Origin: Rhodosorus marinus
Taxonomy: Eukaryota > Rhodophyta > Stylonematophyceae > Stylonematales > Stylonemataceae
Assembly (NCBI GenBank): GCA_029953675.1
Contig: JAMWBK010000010.1
Span: forward strand, 682,001-746,000
DNA length: 64,000 nt
Direction: 5' to 3'
Part shown: positions 35,026 through 47,001 of the stretch, in pieces
Position numbering within the stretch: position 1 is the stretch's first letter
Layout of the letters: every line of letters starts with the position of its first letter
The notes under the pieces: model-generated
Seen by the model: the letters and a program-made list of their open reading frames with translations, nothing else
The model's database searches: none
What the model was told of the DNA's origin: nothing
Position numbers and translations under genes: made by a program

Positions 35026-36379
35026 CTACATCCATGCTGCACGCCTCTCCCTCTTCGACGCCAGTCCAACGAAGACGTACTCTCCCTCATCCAGCTCGCA
35101 TTCTATGTCAAGTGATTCAGTCTTCGTGTTCTGTGAGTGAAAGGACGGGAATGAAAATAGTCGGATAATGACCCATCAGAACTAAGAGGATTTGGGCTGA
35201 GCCCCATAAAAGTGACCAACCAGTTTTGACAAGCATACCTGGCGATACCAGCTATGCCCGCAGATCGCGTCATTGACGAAAACAACTTCATATATACAAG
35301 TCTCCAGCTCAGTAACAGCACTGACGTAAGCCGCATTGCGATCTTGGCCTGATTCAATACCCACATTTTCATCAGGATACGTCCCAGAGCAGACATATCT
35401 CAACCGTGTCCTGCGGGGTTCATTTGTCAGATCGCACAAGGATCCATTGTTGTACATTTCTGTGTATTCGTTCTGATCTATAGTTTTTGCACACACGAAA
35501 ATGCTATCAGTATGCAGCACAAAATATCAATTGCGGGGCGTCAACAAGTATCTCACCCGTCCAAACTTGTTCGTCGGAGTCTTGTGCGGTTGCCCCGTCG
35601 TAATTCCCCAATGAAAAGGACTCCGTCGCGGTGTCCGATCCTCTCGCAGTGTGCTCCTGAAGGACTTTATCCTGGAAACAGAAGCGGTACCTCCACCACG
35701 AGTTCGACTGCACATATTTCAGGACTATCGCACCATCTTTATATTCTGTCGTAACACTTACTCTGGGGAACAGATAGCATTTGTTTTTGTAACGGCTCAG
35801 TAGCTCTTGCGCTTCATCCGTAGGATCAACTCGCTTCTGCTTCAGGAGAGTAAGTCTGTTTCCCCGCGATCGATTAGTGGGCAGTCTGCATAGCAACGTC
35901 TGCCCGTTTGCGGTGACGACCTTTTCCACCCTCTCCTCTTCACACCTTCCGTCCTCTGCATTACACTTCGAAGGTCCACGTCCCTCCTCAGTGGATGCTT
36001 TGTCAGCCGTTTCCTCATTTGGGATAGCATCTTCGGTTTGAATTTCATCATCATCAATGGGATCATTGTCAGATCCATCCACTACATCCTTCCCGTCTAC
36101 TTCGGGCCGGGAAGCATCGTCACTGCGTCCGCCGCCTGGCATGTCCTCAGTCACCTTATCCATCTCTTCTGATGAATATCCAAAGTTCTTATTATGTTTC
36201 TCCTTGTATTCGCTCGGTAGGGAACCAATCTTAGGAACTCTGACCTGATAAACCAGCTTCGGGGAGCCTCCAATGGGAAGCTCGAAATTCGTGAGCCCAG
36301 AGTCCATCTTCCCCTGAGCACCCAGCCATGTAATACAGATGGCCGCCACTAGGGTGGTGTACACAACCCTGAAACTCAT
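35026..36379 (-). CDS. OS9: OS-9/Yos9-like ER lectin with MRH domain
   Basis: Exons 35557-36379, 35239-35477, 35026-35130; about 388 aa from the ATG at 36379 (an in-frame ATG at 36436 would add 19 residues before the signal peptide). The start MSFRVVYTTLVAAICITWLG is a good signal peptide. An acidic central stretch (DDDEIQTEDAIPNEE) follows. The mannose-6-phosphate-receptor-homology domain has CYLFPRVSVTTEYKDG, SWWRYRFCFQDKVLQEH, FSLGNYDG, NNGSLCDLTNEPRRTRLRYV and CIYEVVFVNDAICGH, matching the W-W, Q, R and E/Y positions that bind trimmed mannose glycans in OS-9. In ER-associated degradation these lectins pass misfolded glycoproteins to the HRD1 ligase. There is no ER-retention tetrapeptide at the C-terminus (ends RRAAWM). 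Confidence 0.85.
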
Positions 36380-36436
36380 CACTGACCGGAAGAATCTGTC
36401 AAAACCGAAGCTAGCCCCGAGGAAGATTCTATGCAT

Positions 36437-38265
36437 ACGTGTTCCCTGAAAAACCCTTGTTCCTTACAACCGAAACCGTCTCCTTCCTGGAAAAGGAGGC
36501 CTGGTGGTGCTCTGAACCCCACCAAAAGATTGAGCCAACAAAACCGACACAAGCCTCGGAGAGCAAAGTCGTCTCTCAAAACACCCAAAAGTATCCCCGC
36601 TTCAAAAAACGAGAAAACAGATCCTTCACGCAAAGACCAGAAAAACCTTTTACATCTACAGGAAGAGGTTTTTTAACATTCCAAAAATTTACATGAGTGA
36701 ACAAAGACCTACTCTACTCCCACCACCCTCCCCACCCCCATTCCTCCTTCCCATTCTTCAGATAAAAAGGCTTCTCCACTTCAAAGTTGCCAGTTGCCTT
36801 CAACTACAAAAAACAACAAAAAACAGGTCCCTAATAAAAGAAAAAAATATATCAAATGTCATGACACCGTACATCGAACACCCAACAAAACCAAAAAAAA
36901 AGAACTTCCGAGTTTCATAACTAGGACAAATATTCTTAATATACACTCAATAAGTAAATAATCTAGCCCATTTCAGATGTACATTGGGGCCTATAAAAGC
37001 ACATTCGTTTACCTTGCCAGCAGTTTTACGATTTCGCTGGTTTCCTGAGTTCCCTCTAAAAGTTTTAATTTGGAGAATATTATTTGGGAACAAAATATGG
37101 ATCAGGGAGGGGGGGGAAATAAAACCCACCGGCGAACGTGTGAAGAACTTGAGGGGGAAAGATGGGGTCGATCCTTTCTAGTTTTAAGTATAATAAGGAT
37201 TTCCGGGTCGTTCGAAAATCGGCGTTTCCGATGTACGACGTCATTTTTCAACAAATAATTTGGGGTGTTTAGTACAGTCAGTACGTGTACGATTCTTGAG
37301 CCCGGTCCCGGACATTAGTGCAAAAGCTCTGCTACGAAGGAATGACGTCCACGTTGCTACCGCTTGAAATTCTTACTTCTAGGAAGCTGTCTTTAGCCAG
37401 GATGCGCATAAGAATGGAAAGAATCGAGGTATGACAACGGAAACCCGTCAAAATCCAGTATCCGCACTATCGACCAAGTCGTTAGACAAGGGAAGAAGCC
37501 AGCTAGGGCACATCCAGCAGTAAATAAGTTTTTGGAAGTACTAGAAGGGTATGACGATCAAAAAATATAAACTCGACGCTGAAAATGCCGTTGTGTACAA
37601 TCTACGTCCTCTGCCCTGCCTCACCACGTTAACTCAGCATCGCTCACAATTAGATCAGACGACGGCTAGTAAAACGAAAACAGTTCAATGAAATCAATAC
37701 TAGAACATCATCCAAACTACGTCAACGTGGATTCTGCCGAAAGTCCCAATCCCTAACGATAGCCAGGACCGGTTGTGAAATCGCTTCTTCAGGGGCTACA
37801 TCTCCAGCACGACAGGACTCCGAGAGCTTATCCCAGCAACTGAAGAAGCTGAACGATCAGCGGATCTTTCGGAGAGACCCACCCCGCACATTGGTTGCAG
37901 AAGGGTTTAGGATCCCCTCGTCCAATCTCAGCAGGTACTCGTAATGGAAAACGTCATTCGAGTGTAGAAAACTATTTAGACCTCTAACCAGAACCCAGAA
38001 CGACTTTGTCTCTGAAAATGTCGACCGTTTGGCCTCCGCGTCAGTACCCTTGGCTCAAGCTTTGTCGCCTTCCCTTAGTGCATAAGGGAAGCCCGGCTGG
38101 TATTTGCAACGGCGGAAAAAAGTACCATGGAGAATGGCATTTAGGGTTCTTCCTAATTGCTTTCTGTTGCTATTGTTTGAGACCTTTGCGTCCACGGGAC
38201 GAGATGACGCAGAGAATTTCTGCGGAACGGTACACCTGATAGATTAGGAGTTGACTGAGGAGACG
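36437..38265. other. Intergenic, no gene recognised
   Basis: 36,440-36,900 is A/C-rich upstream sequence of the OS-9-like gene. 36,900-38,265 holds short open frames only (for example 38006-38239 +), with no domain similarity. Its end must contain the EFL1 promoter and 5' UTR. Confidence 0.45.
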
Positions 38266-41200
38266 ATGGGAGAAGTGGAAGCCGGAAAATCAGCTTCCCG
38301 AGTTCGGAACATCTGCGTTTTGGCTCACGTAGATCATGGGAAGACGTCACTGACAGATTCGCTTCTCGCCGCCAGTGGCTATATTCATTCTCGAAATGCA
38401 GGCAAGGTATTGAACTTCCCCAAAGGACTGGAAGACTGCGACTTTGCGCTTTTTTCCACTTTCGCCTCGGTACTTATCGGCAACCTTTTCTGTTTGGTTT
38501 TTGCCTTTTGCGCCTTGGTACGACTCCTCCCAGCTGCGATTTTTGGACTCTCGTGAGGATGAGCAGCGAAGAGGGATAACAATGAAGTCCTCGTCAGCAG
38601 TTCTCCTTCACAAGCAGAAATTCGGAGGTGAGCCTTAACAATTCTGCTTCACTGTCAAAGCGAACAAGTTCGTGAGCTCTTAAGATTTCTATTTTGCTTT
38701 CTACGCGCCAGACGATGAACATTCCTTTATAGTAAACCTGGTTGACTCTCCAGGGCATGTAGACTTCACTGGAGAAGTTGAATCTGCCATGAGCGTGTGC
38801 GATGGCGCTCTTCTCGTTGTAGATGTTGGCGAAGGAGTCTGTGCTCAGACAGTTACAGTAAGAGTATTCCAGGATATGAACACGAGATCTCATCAGAATA
38901 ACGCGCTCAGCTTGCTGAGCAAGCTTCGTGTCGCACTGCTTAGGTGCTTCGACTTGCAATGGATAGAGGAATTCAGCCTGTCCTGGTGTTGAACAAAATG
39001 GACAGGCTCTTTACCGAGTTTAAGATGGAGCCAATGGATGCGTATCGACACATTAACAATATTTTGGAGCAGGTGAAGTGCGCACCGAGAAGTACCACTC
39101 CCGTCTGTACTCCTCGACCAACGCTGAAGTCTCCAGCTTGTCAACTTCTGTCCAACAGGTGAATGTCATTGTAGGCGTACGAGATCTGGACAGCATCATA
39201 AGGGCCAGTGAGAATTACGCAGAATCGGTAGAGGACACTGACGCTGTCGGAGAAGATGGAGGTGCCGGTTGGAGCGTTGATGAAGACGAGGAGACCGCAA
39301 CGAATATGTTCTCTCCCGCGAATGGAAACGTGGCCTTTGCCTCGGCAATCGATGGCTGGGCCTTTCGAGTTGAGAATTTTGCAAGTATGTACTCTAAGAA
39401 GTTTGGTAAGCTATATCTCCTGCTGTGAATCGCGGGCACACTACTCCAGCACATCATCGGCTTAGGAAAGCTCATTCTCCTTGGGCAGGGTTGAAGCGCG
39501 AGACCCTCGTAAGATCCCTTTGGGGAGACTACTACGTGAACGCGAAGACTAGGAGAATAGTTCATGGTGCGGATAAGCTGCCTAAGAAAGCTGTGCCTTC
39601 CGCAGCCAAGCCTATGTTCGTCGGGTTTGTTCTGGACAACATCTGGAAGATTTACGAATCTGTTCAGAACAGCGATCCAGAGAGCATAGAAAAGAGGAGG
39701 AACATTGTAGGAAAACTGAACCTCAAGGTGACCTGATTCTTCATAGCTCTTCTCTTTCTCGGATGGATACAAACCTCGCTGACGAAGGAGTCGCGTTAAC
39801 GCTTGCCAAAACTTAGGTCACTGCTCGTGACTATCGGCATCGAGAGGGGAAGATCGCCGTTAGAGCCATGATGAATAGCTGGCTTCCAGCGGCGAAAGGA
39901 CTGCTGGATATGGTAGTGGAAAAACTGCCAAGCCCTGTAGTTGCACAGCGCAATAGGCTTGGGCTCCTGTGGCCGCACTCAAAACCAGACAATCAAGAGG
40001 GAGCAGAGGCGTGGCTAAGAACGAAGAATGCTATAGAAACTTGCGATTCATCGGAAGGCTCACCATTTATAGCTTTTGTGTCGAAGATGATACAGAAGCC
40101 TGAAGACGGAAGCGACCCGAAGATTCGGCAGCCAAAGCCCCGGGAGGTAACAGCTAGAGCAATAGTATCCTATCTGACGCTGGACTGTCCAGTATTCGAG
40201 GAGCACACCACGGGCTGAGCTTTCACAAATGCCTCTCGCATATTCTCTCGTTTGCTAAAGGAGTCGAAGGCTGCTGATGAATTGCAAACCCCCGACACGA
40301 ATGGAGAGCCTTCCGTTGCTCCGGGTAACGGGCAAGAGCAAGAGTTTGTGGCGTTTACAAGAGTCCTGAGCGGAAGTGTCAAAGCAGCGGATAAACTATA
40401 CGTCTATGGACCACGGTTTCAAAGCGGCAGCGACCAGGGTTGGTCGACCGCAGAAGTTGCCAAGGTACAGGAAGCTCAAGTGAATTAGGGCGTGGAAACA
40501 CACATAGGCTGAAAAGGAAACCCGCACTGGTGCGCGATTCGCAATTGCTAGGTCGTACTGCTGATGGGTAGAGATATGAACGCTGTGGAGAAGGTCTCTG
40601 CTGGGAGTGTGTGTGGAGTTGAAGGCCTTGACAATGCCGTACTGAAGACAGCAACTTTGTCAAACATACCACCGGAGCAGATGCTGCCCCTGGCCTCAAG
40701 GTTGGGCGGATCAGAGACCACTTCGGATTTAGTTGTTCGAGTAGCCCTGGAGCCACATACCCCGCTGGAAACTGAGAGGCAAGCAGCTCATTTCCGACCG
40801 AATTCCTCAGAGTTCATTGCTCTATTCGAGAAAAAACCTGAAAGAGAACGTCATGTACAACATTTGTGAAGGCTACAACTAGGCATGAAGAAGTTAAATC
40901 AGGCAGACCCAATGGTGGATACCTACGTGATGGAAACCGGCGAGCTTGTCTTAGCTGTGACCGGGGAGCTGCATTTGGAACGGTGTCTGGTAGATTTACG
41001 GGAGAGATTTGCGAAAGGCGTGCGTTTTCATGTATCTGAGCCGATCATTTCATTCCGCGAGACTGTATCGACGACGGGGCCTACAGTTGTGGCCACGACG
41101 GCCAACAAGCAAGTTTCGATCACGCTCAAAGCTATGCCAATCCCGACACGTGTGGCTCGCAAGTTAGACCAAGAGGCTCCAAGAATCAGAACCCTGCTGG

Positions 41201-42780
41201 GAGAAGCGAAAAGCAATGATGATCTCGTTTCTCAGCCGGAAGGCAAGTAGAGCACAAGTCGCGCTTGCTCGATCAGACCGTGCAAAGAAGTCTTCTAACA
41301 TTCTCGGTGTCGCACGATCGCAGAGCTGAGGAAGATGAGAGGGACCCTCGTGGAGGTTTTCGACCGGGAGGAGGAGCTGTTCAATATGATGAAATCTCGC
41401 CTATGGTCTTCGGGTCCACGAAGTTTCGGAACTAACATCTTATTGGGACCTCCTGAAGCTTGCAAATTCCCGTGCTACAGCAAGGGTATATCAATGTGGC
41501 GCGCTCTCTTCTTCGACTACGAAGTACGGACGGTTTCCCGTGTCCAAAAATGTATTAATTCCCCAGCCCTTGCTGACTCTTGCTTCCGCTTCTTCTTTGG
41601 TTTTTGCAAATGCTACAGCCGGATGAATGCAGTTCCCTGAATCCAACCATTGCGAACGGCATTGTTGCCGGGTTTCAGCACACCACAGCAGCCGGGCCGC
41701 TCTGCGAAGAGGCTATGTACGGAGCTTGCTTCTCCGTTGAGGATATCCACATCGATGATACTGTGGTAGGAGATGGTCCAGACCCTTACGGTCCTCTTAG
41801 CGGTCAAGTAGGTTGGAGCTTCCTCAACATCCTGCCGTTCTGGCTCTGACTCATATGTGCTTTCGATGTGATTGGGGTTCGCACTGAATAGATTATCTCG
41901 TCCGTGAAAGAGGCGTTGCGAAATGCGATAACTAGCTCACAGCCGCGACTAGTTGAAGCTCTCCTTCGGTAAGTACTAGGTACCAACAAGACAAGAAAGG
42001 AATGAAAATGCGTCACCGCAGACTCCAAACGTTCTGAGCTACCCGCAGGAAGCGGAGGGAGTACCTCATGTCCGAAACTGCCGCTGTATTGCAGTGTAGT
42101 CCATGCTAGCCTCCTGCTAGCAGGCTGCGCTACCCTCAAGGCTGCGTTCGGAATGAATGCGAAAAAATTTGCCTTGATTTATACCTCACCGTTCCTATAT
42201 GGACGTGATACAGATTCTCGGGAACCTTGAATCTCGAGATCTAATCTTTTCTGTACCTCATGTAACTTTCCTTCAGGGTTGAGATTCAGACTACCATGGA
42301 CACGCTCGGCAGCATGTACAAAGTGCTAGCGAAGAGAAGGGGTCGAGTTGTTCGCACGGAGATAAAGGAGGGCGCATCCATTTTTGAGGTTGAGGCGCTT
42401 GTTCCTGTGACGGAATCTTTCGGTTTTGCTGATGTTCTGCGAATGCAGACGTCAGGGCAAGCTAGTCCGCAAATGGTTCGTAGCCATTGGGAAGTTCTCG
42501 AGCAGGTGAGAATGGCGCCGAATGACGGAATCACTGCGAGAGGTTCTCAGTATGATTGCCTAGCGTGTTTACTTAATGCGACTTCTCCATGCAGGATCCT
42601 TTGTGGGTTCCACAGACTGAGGAAGAACTGGAAGATTGGAGTCTGGAAGATAAGACGCTAGCCAATAACAATCTCGCCGCGAAGCTCGTGAACCGAACAA
42701 GGAGAAGAAAGGGCCTCCATGTCGTGGATAAGATTGTGGACAAGGCTGAAAAACAGAGAACTCTGAAGAGAAACAAATGA
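38266..42780 (+). CDS. EFL1: EFL1: elongation factor 2-like GTPase of 60S maturation
   Basis: Exons read: 38266-38406, 38534-38627, 38712-38857, 38944-39072, 39159-39405, 39489-39727, 39817-40146, 40261-40464, 40552-~40780, ~40883-41246, 41331-41523, 41619-41807, 41892-41968, 42277-42505, 42595-42780; about 1000 aa. GTPase motifs are [22 protein letters not shown] and NKMDR. EF2-like domains follow, with the EFL1 feature [19 protein letters not shown], then [65 protein letters not shown] and the end [16 protein letters not shown]. With SBDS, EFL1 evicts eIF6 from pre-60S subunits in the cytoplasm. Junctions near 40780/40883 and 41246/41331 are uncertain: the first lacks a usable GT donor of the right phase. 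Confidence 0.9.
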
Positions 42781-43025
42781 GCCAACGCGTTATTGTACTC
42801 TTCCTCTGCCAATGATTTCTTGGTCAACTATAATTTAGTGGTTACTCCTCACAAGCTACGCGTTCATTGTCACATACCTATGAATATAGACAAATATCCG
42901 GCATCTGTCAACGGAAACCTATCAATGTCGATAACTCTGACGAGCACCGCTGCTTGCCGTTCTGATGGCTCTTCGAGCCGTGCCTTTTGAAATTAAATGC
43001 TACTTCCTACCCGCGATGGTAGGAA

Positions 43026-43694
43026 CTACCGTCTTCTGGTCAGCTTCCCAAGGGCCCTAAATCCTTGCAGGAGCGGATCATCGCTATAGAGCTGCTTCGG
43101 TGGTGCATAAGAGTCCTGGTCCGTGGACACCCTTCCACGGGCAATCATTTGCCTGACGTCGTTATCGTACACAGTTACCGGCAGTTCCAAATGGTCCGGG
43201 TTGATCCCGACCTGCTCAAGTTCGTCAACGAACCTTAAATACGCTACTTTGCGGAAAACCTTCGGCGAGATTAGGGCCTTGAACGTCACTCCCATTGCCG
43301 ACTTGAGCGAATCAGTTGGATGAAGAATAACGATTTTCTTCAGGTTCTTCTTGTAGTTCACATTCAACGCATCCTGAATCTGTCGCATCCACTCCAGACT
43401 CGGGTACCCTCTCTTTTCGGCCTTCCGAGAGTGGACGTAGAGAAGCACGTATTCCCTCTTCACGAGTTCCTCCAGGTACTCTTTGATGTATTTCACCAGC
43501 GTGGCAACGTCGAATGCCGATGTTGCTGGCAGCCTATCTCCAAGAACGATAACCATCGGTCGTCCCATCGAGTCCGAGGCCCCGGTGATATGCAGAAACG
43601 AGGGATGGCTCTTGCTCACTTTCTCTGGCACCCATACCGGTTTCTCCTGCTTCTTCACCGGAACTTCGAAAACCTTCTCAATTTCTAATGCCAT
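43026..43694 (-). CDS. CRAL-TRIO (Sec14-like) domain protein
   Basis: Intronless, 222 aa from the ATG at 43694; the frame extends upstream only to non-ATG codons. About residues 40-175 form a divergent Sec14/CRAL-TRIO domain of the BNIP2/GDAP2/ARHGAP1 type: RPMVIVLGDRLP, YVLLYVHSRKAEKRGYPSLE, WMRQIQDALNVNYKKNLKKI, VILHPTDSLKSAMGVTFKAL, ISPKVFRKVAYLRFVDELEQ. These domains bind lipids or small-GTPase regulators. The protein is little more than the domain with short tails, so a partner or regulatory role is inferred only from family. Confidence 0.75.
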   Translation of the reverse strand: MALEIEKVFEVPVKKQEKPVWVPEKVSKSHPSFLHITGASDSMGRPMVIVLGDRLPATSAFDVATLVKYIKEYLEELVKREYVLLYVHSRKAEKRGYPSLEWMRQIQDALNVNYKKNLKKIVILHPTDSLKSAMGVTFKALISPKVFRKVAYLRFVDELEQVGINPDHLELPVTVYDNDVRQMIARGRVSTDQDSYAPPKQLYSDDPLLQGFRALGKLTRRR

Positions 43695-46600
43695 CTTGTT
43701 CACCCTTCCCCTCACCAGAATATTCAATCAGCCCAGGGCGATCCAACTACGTCTACACTCCCGCCTTCCCAAAACCTCTCATTCCACACGCTTTCATAGA
43801 TCTCCCCTACTCCTCCCCCTGCCCCACATCCTCCAACCGAGGTCAGACCGGCAACTAATATGGCTTTCTCATTCAATCGCAGGAATATCTCTTAACCCAG
43901 GAAAAAAATTTACAAGAGCAGAAATCCATCTCATTCATCCACCCTCGCACCATTTCACCATTTCACCATTTCACCAGTCTCCATCCCCAGGCTGTTGCAA
44001 CTGCCGGATCGATCTTTCGCCATGGTGGAAGAAAAAGATGCAACCCTCAGTTCCCGCATTGGATAAAAAATCTAATATTAGCAAAGAAAATTATTATCGA
44101 TTCGTCCGTTGTCCCAAAAATGATGGCTGGCGGTGTCAAAAACAAAAGTTTTTTTTTTGGAGCGGGACAGAGATAACTGCTAAAAAGCAACTTTTTAGCG
44201 TTTTTTTCGCACATTCCTTTTAGATGACCATTTGTTTTGTTTTTGGGTGTTTTTCTCTCAGAAAATAGATGAGGAGACGCCCCCTCTTGGAGTGCGGAAC
44301 GAGAGACGTCTTCATTTAGTGTAATAAATTACTCGGAACCACGTTTTCGTGTGGTTGGATATTTTTTAAATCATTATTCGTGAATAGAATGGCCTGGAAG
44401 GTGGGGAATGTCGGTGGCGAGTTGTAGGGGGGGGGGGTTTCGTTTGGAGCACCACTTAAATGTTTCGTTTCATGAAATTAAATTTATCTTAGCTGATGTC
44501 GTTCCCGATGCTAGATGAGTTGGTAGGGGGAGTGTATTAGAAGCACCACTGTCGAAGCAGAAGTTGTAAAGTAATGCCGGATAGTATTCCAAAACAAGAA
44601 AACGAAGTTTCTCACTAGCGCTCAAAAAGATATAAAAACGCTCATATGTTTGGCGTAGATCTTAAATTAAAGTTCTATTTCCTCTTAATTATGTTGTGGT
44701 ATAATTACCTTCCTTTTTTTAAGCAGACGCCGTGGTCACTAGAGCTTTATGTTGGCACGGGCTCTTCTCTAGCGAGGAGAGTTCGAGCTCTCATTGGTAA
44801 ATAGAACACCTTTTTTTGCTCTGAATAAATCGGTCATGACAATTATGCTGGAGTACTGACAATATTTCTGTACTGGGGTATAAAGTTTAGGTTATACGAA
44901 AACTCGGTTTTCTCGCGCCAAAGTTAAGGGGGGGGGGGTGCAGCCGGGATAGCGTCAGTTCTAAACTGTCGGAGGGTCACGCTCCGCAAAGAAAAACAAA
45001 AGAAAAAGAAAGATCTGGGTATCCTAAACAAGGGAATAGTCGCATCGCAACCAATAAAGAAGCCACGTTTCTTTTTCACTCAGAAATGTTACATAATTTA
45101 TTTGAATAAACCGTATATTGATTGGTCCGACTGCCGGTTCGTACAAGGAAGCGTACTTTTAGAGGACTTTAATCCAATCATTAATTGGGCAGTAATAGAA
45201 CTAGCAAATAGTAGAGCGGCAAATAGTCTGGAAAGTAATACTCTAAAAATATCGATCTAAATTAGGGCGTTGGTGATTGAATTAGTCACAACAATTTTAT
45301 CGAGAAGGGAAGGGATTTTTTACGGATCTTTCGCACTGGTGAAAGCCAATGTATACAAGTTGCGCTTGAAACGGTGGGGCAGGGTGGGGGGTCCAAGCCT
45401 GGATAGTTGATGCCCTTTTTGTTTGTGTTTACTGGATTTCGGGGAGAATTCTCTCTTTTTCAAAACTTCTTTAGAAGGTTTTGCTAACTGACGGAATCTT
45501 TGTGGTTCCAACGGTTTTTGTTTCCTTTTTGTTGTGGGGTATCCTGGTCTTCTTTCAGTTTTTGGAGCATCTTGTTTTCCGCAATGATTGTCTCGGAAAA
45601 GTTGTAGTTTCAGGTTAAGAAAAAGGCGGAGACCCTCGATTTTCATGCTCAGAAACGTCGGGGTAAAGTATACGCGGAACTCTTCAGTTGCATCTTGACT
45701 GGGAAATCGGCCGTCTTACTCCAGCATCGCAGCCTGGATCTTCGCACAAGCTCTTGCCCTTCAAAACAAATCAGCAGGTTGCCACTGTATTGAGCAGCTT
45801 TGAACTTCCGCAAGTTGCACGGCATCGCACTTTTCATGGTCCTCCTGTGATTCATATCAAAGTTGTTGTAGTTTTATTCTGCATTTCCTGCTTTTTTTGT
45901 CCTTCTCTTCGGGAGACCAACAGTCTGGTCATGGGCTGGCTAGTCGCAAAGCATCCCGGGTGCCCACGCTTGCATCACGGGCGATTGGAGGGAAGGTGAA
46001 TCCTGGACTGTCTTTATTTTCTCTCCTACGCGTTCTGGTTCCGATGAGTCGTGATGATGATATATTAACAGGTCTTCAAAAAAGCAGAGGGATGAGATTA
46101 GTAAAGCCGCTTACAGCAAGCCAGAGCTAGCTGGGCGCTGGTAGCAGTTTCAGGTTAAGAAAAAGGCGGAGACCCTCGATTTTCATGCTCAGAAACGTCG
46201 GGGTAAAGTAGACGCTGAACTCTTCAGTTGCATCTTGACTGGGAAATCGGCCGTCTACTAGTCCAACATCGCAGCCTGGATCTTCGCCCACAAGCCCTTA
46301 CCCCTCAAAACAAATCAGCAGGTTGGCACTGTATTGAGCAGCTTTGAACTTCCACAAGTTGCACGGCATCACACTTTTCATGGTCCTCCTGTCATTCACA
46401 TCAAAGTTGATCAATGCGAAAGAAACTTACGAAAGTGGGTGTGTGCACACTACCATTCCCCACCCCCGTTCACGTTCACAGTGGCTCTCAGCAAGTGTGC
46501 CCAAAAGTCGGGTAAACACGGCAGTGACAGAACTAATCAATCATCATCGCTTCAGTCGATTTGGACGAATGAATCATTATTGGACAGGTCAGTTAATGTT

Positions 46601-47001
46601 GGTTGATCTCTACTTGAGTTCTCTCTTCCTAGACCGTTAATATGCCCTGAAACGAGGAACTCCTATAACGTCGCACGGCCAGATCCTGAGAGCATGCTTG
46701 TGATATTTGGATAATTCTCAATTCATTCAGTAGTTGTGACGTTCACCACTCCACTCCCTGAGCCTCCCAAAGCCCCTCCCCAAAAAACCAAGTCTGCCAT
46801 GTGCGACTCAAACGAGCTGCTCGTGGGGTTCAGTGCGGATCCGATTCTGGTTTGGGCGAGATAGGGTTTTTGCATAAGATGAGGGGGAATGGGGGTGGTT
46901 TTGGACAGTGTGAAGGGGCTGATCAGGACCCTTGTTCTGGCCTGTTAAAAACTTCTATTGTTTCGTCTTTGCTCTCCTTGTTTTGTGACACGAGCAGTTC
47001 T
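43695..47001. other. Intergenic, with duplicated block
   Basis: Contains G homopolymers (about 44427-44437, 44928-44937), AT-rich sequence, and a ~265-bp direct repeat pair. Open frames around 45,320-45,650 (-) and 46,330-46,640 (+) overlap the repeats and are unrecognised. No host gene is supported. Confidence 0.5.
45606..46409. repeat. ~265-bp direct repeat pair
   Basis: Copies at about 45606-45865 and 46146-46409 share long identical runs such as AGTTTCAGGTTAAGAAAAAG and TTGAGCAGCTTTGAACTTCC, with roughly 20 substitutions and a few small indels. Spacing is 540 bp start to start. Both copies translate in one plus-strand frame to a similar peptide (KKKAETLDFHAQKRRGKV; SSFELPQVARH), so this may be a piece of a duplicated gene or transposon that I cannot identify. 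Confidence 0.9.

Noticed and set aside
38006-38239. 77-codon plus-strand frame upstream of EFL1
   Set aside because: No similarity, and it ends just before EFL1; more likely promoter or 5' UTR sequence.
44722-44800. tRNA-like sequence with a GAGAG-TTCGAG-CTCTC stem
   Set aside because: The T-loop would be six bases, and no acceptor stem or anticodon arm could be paired around it.
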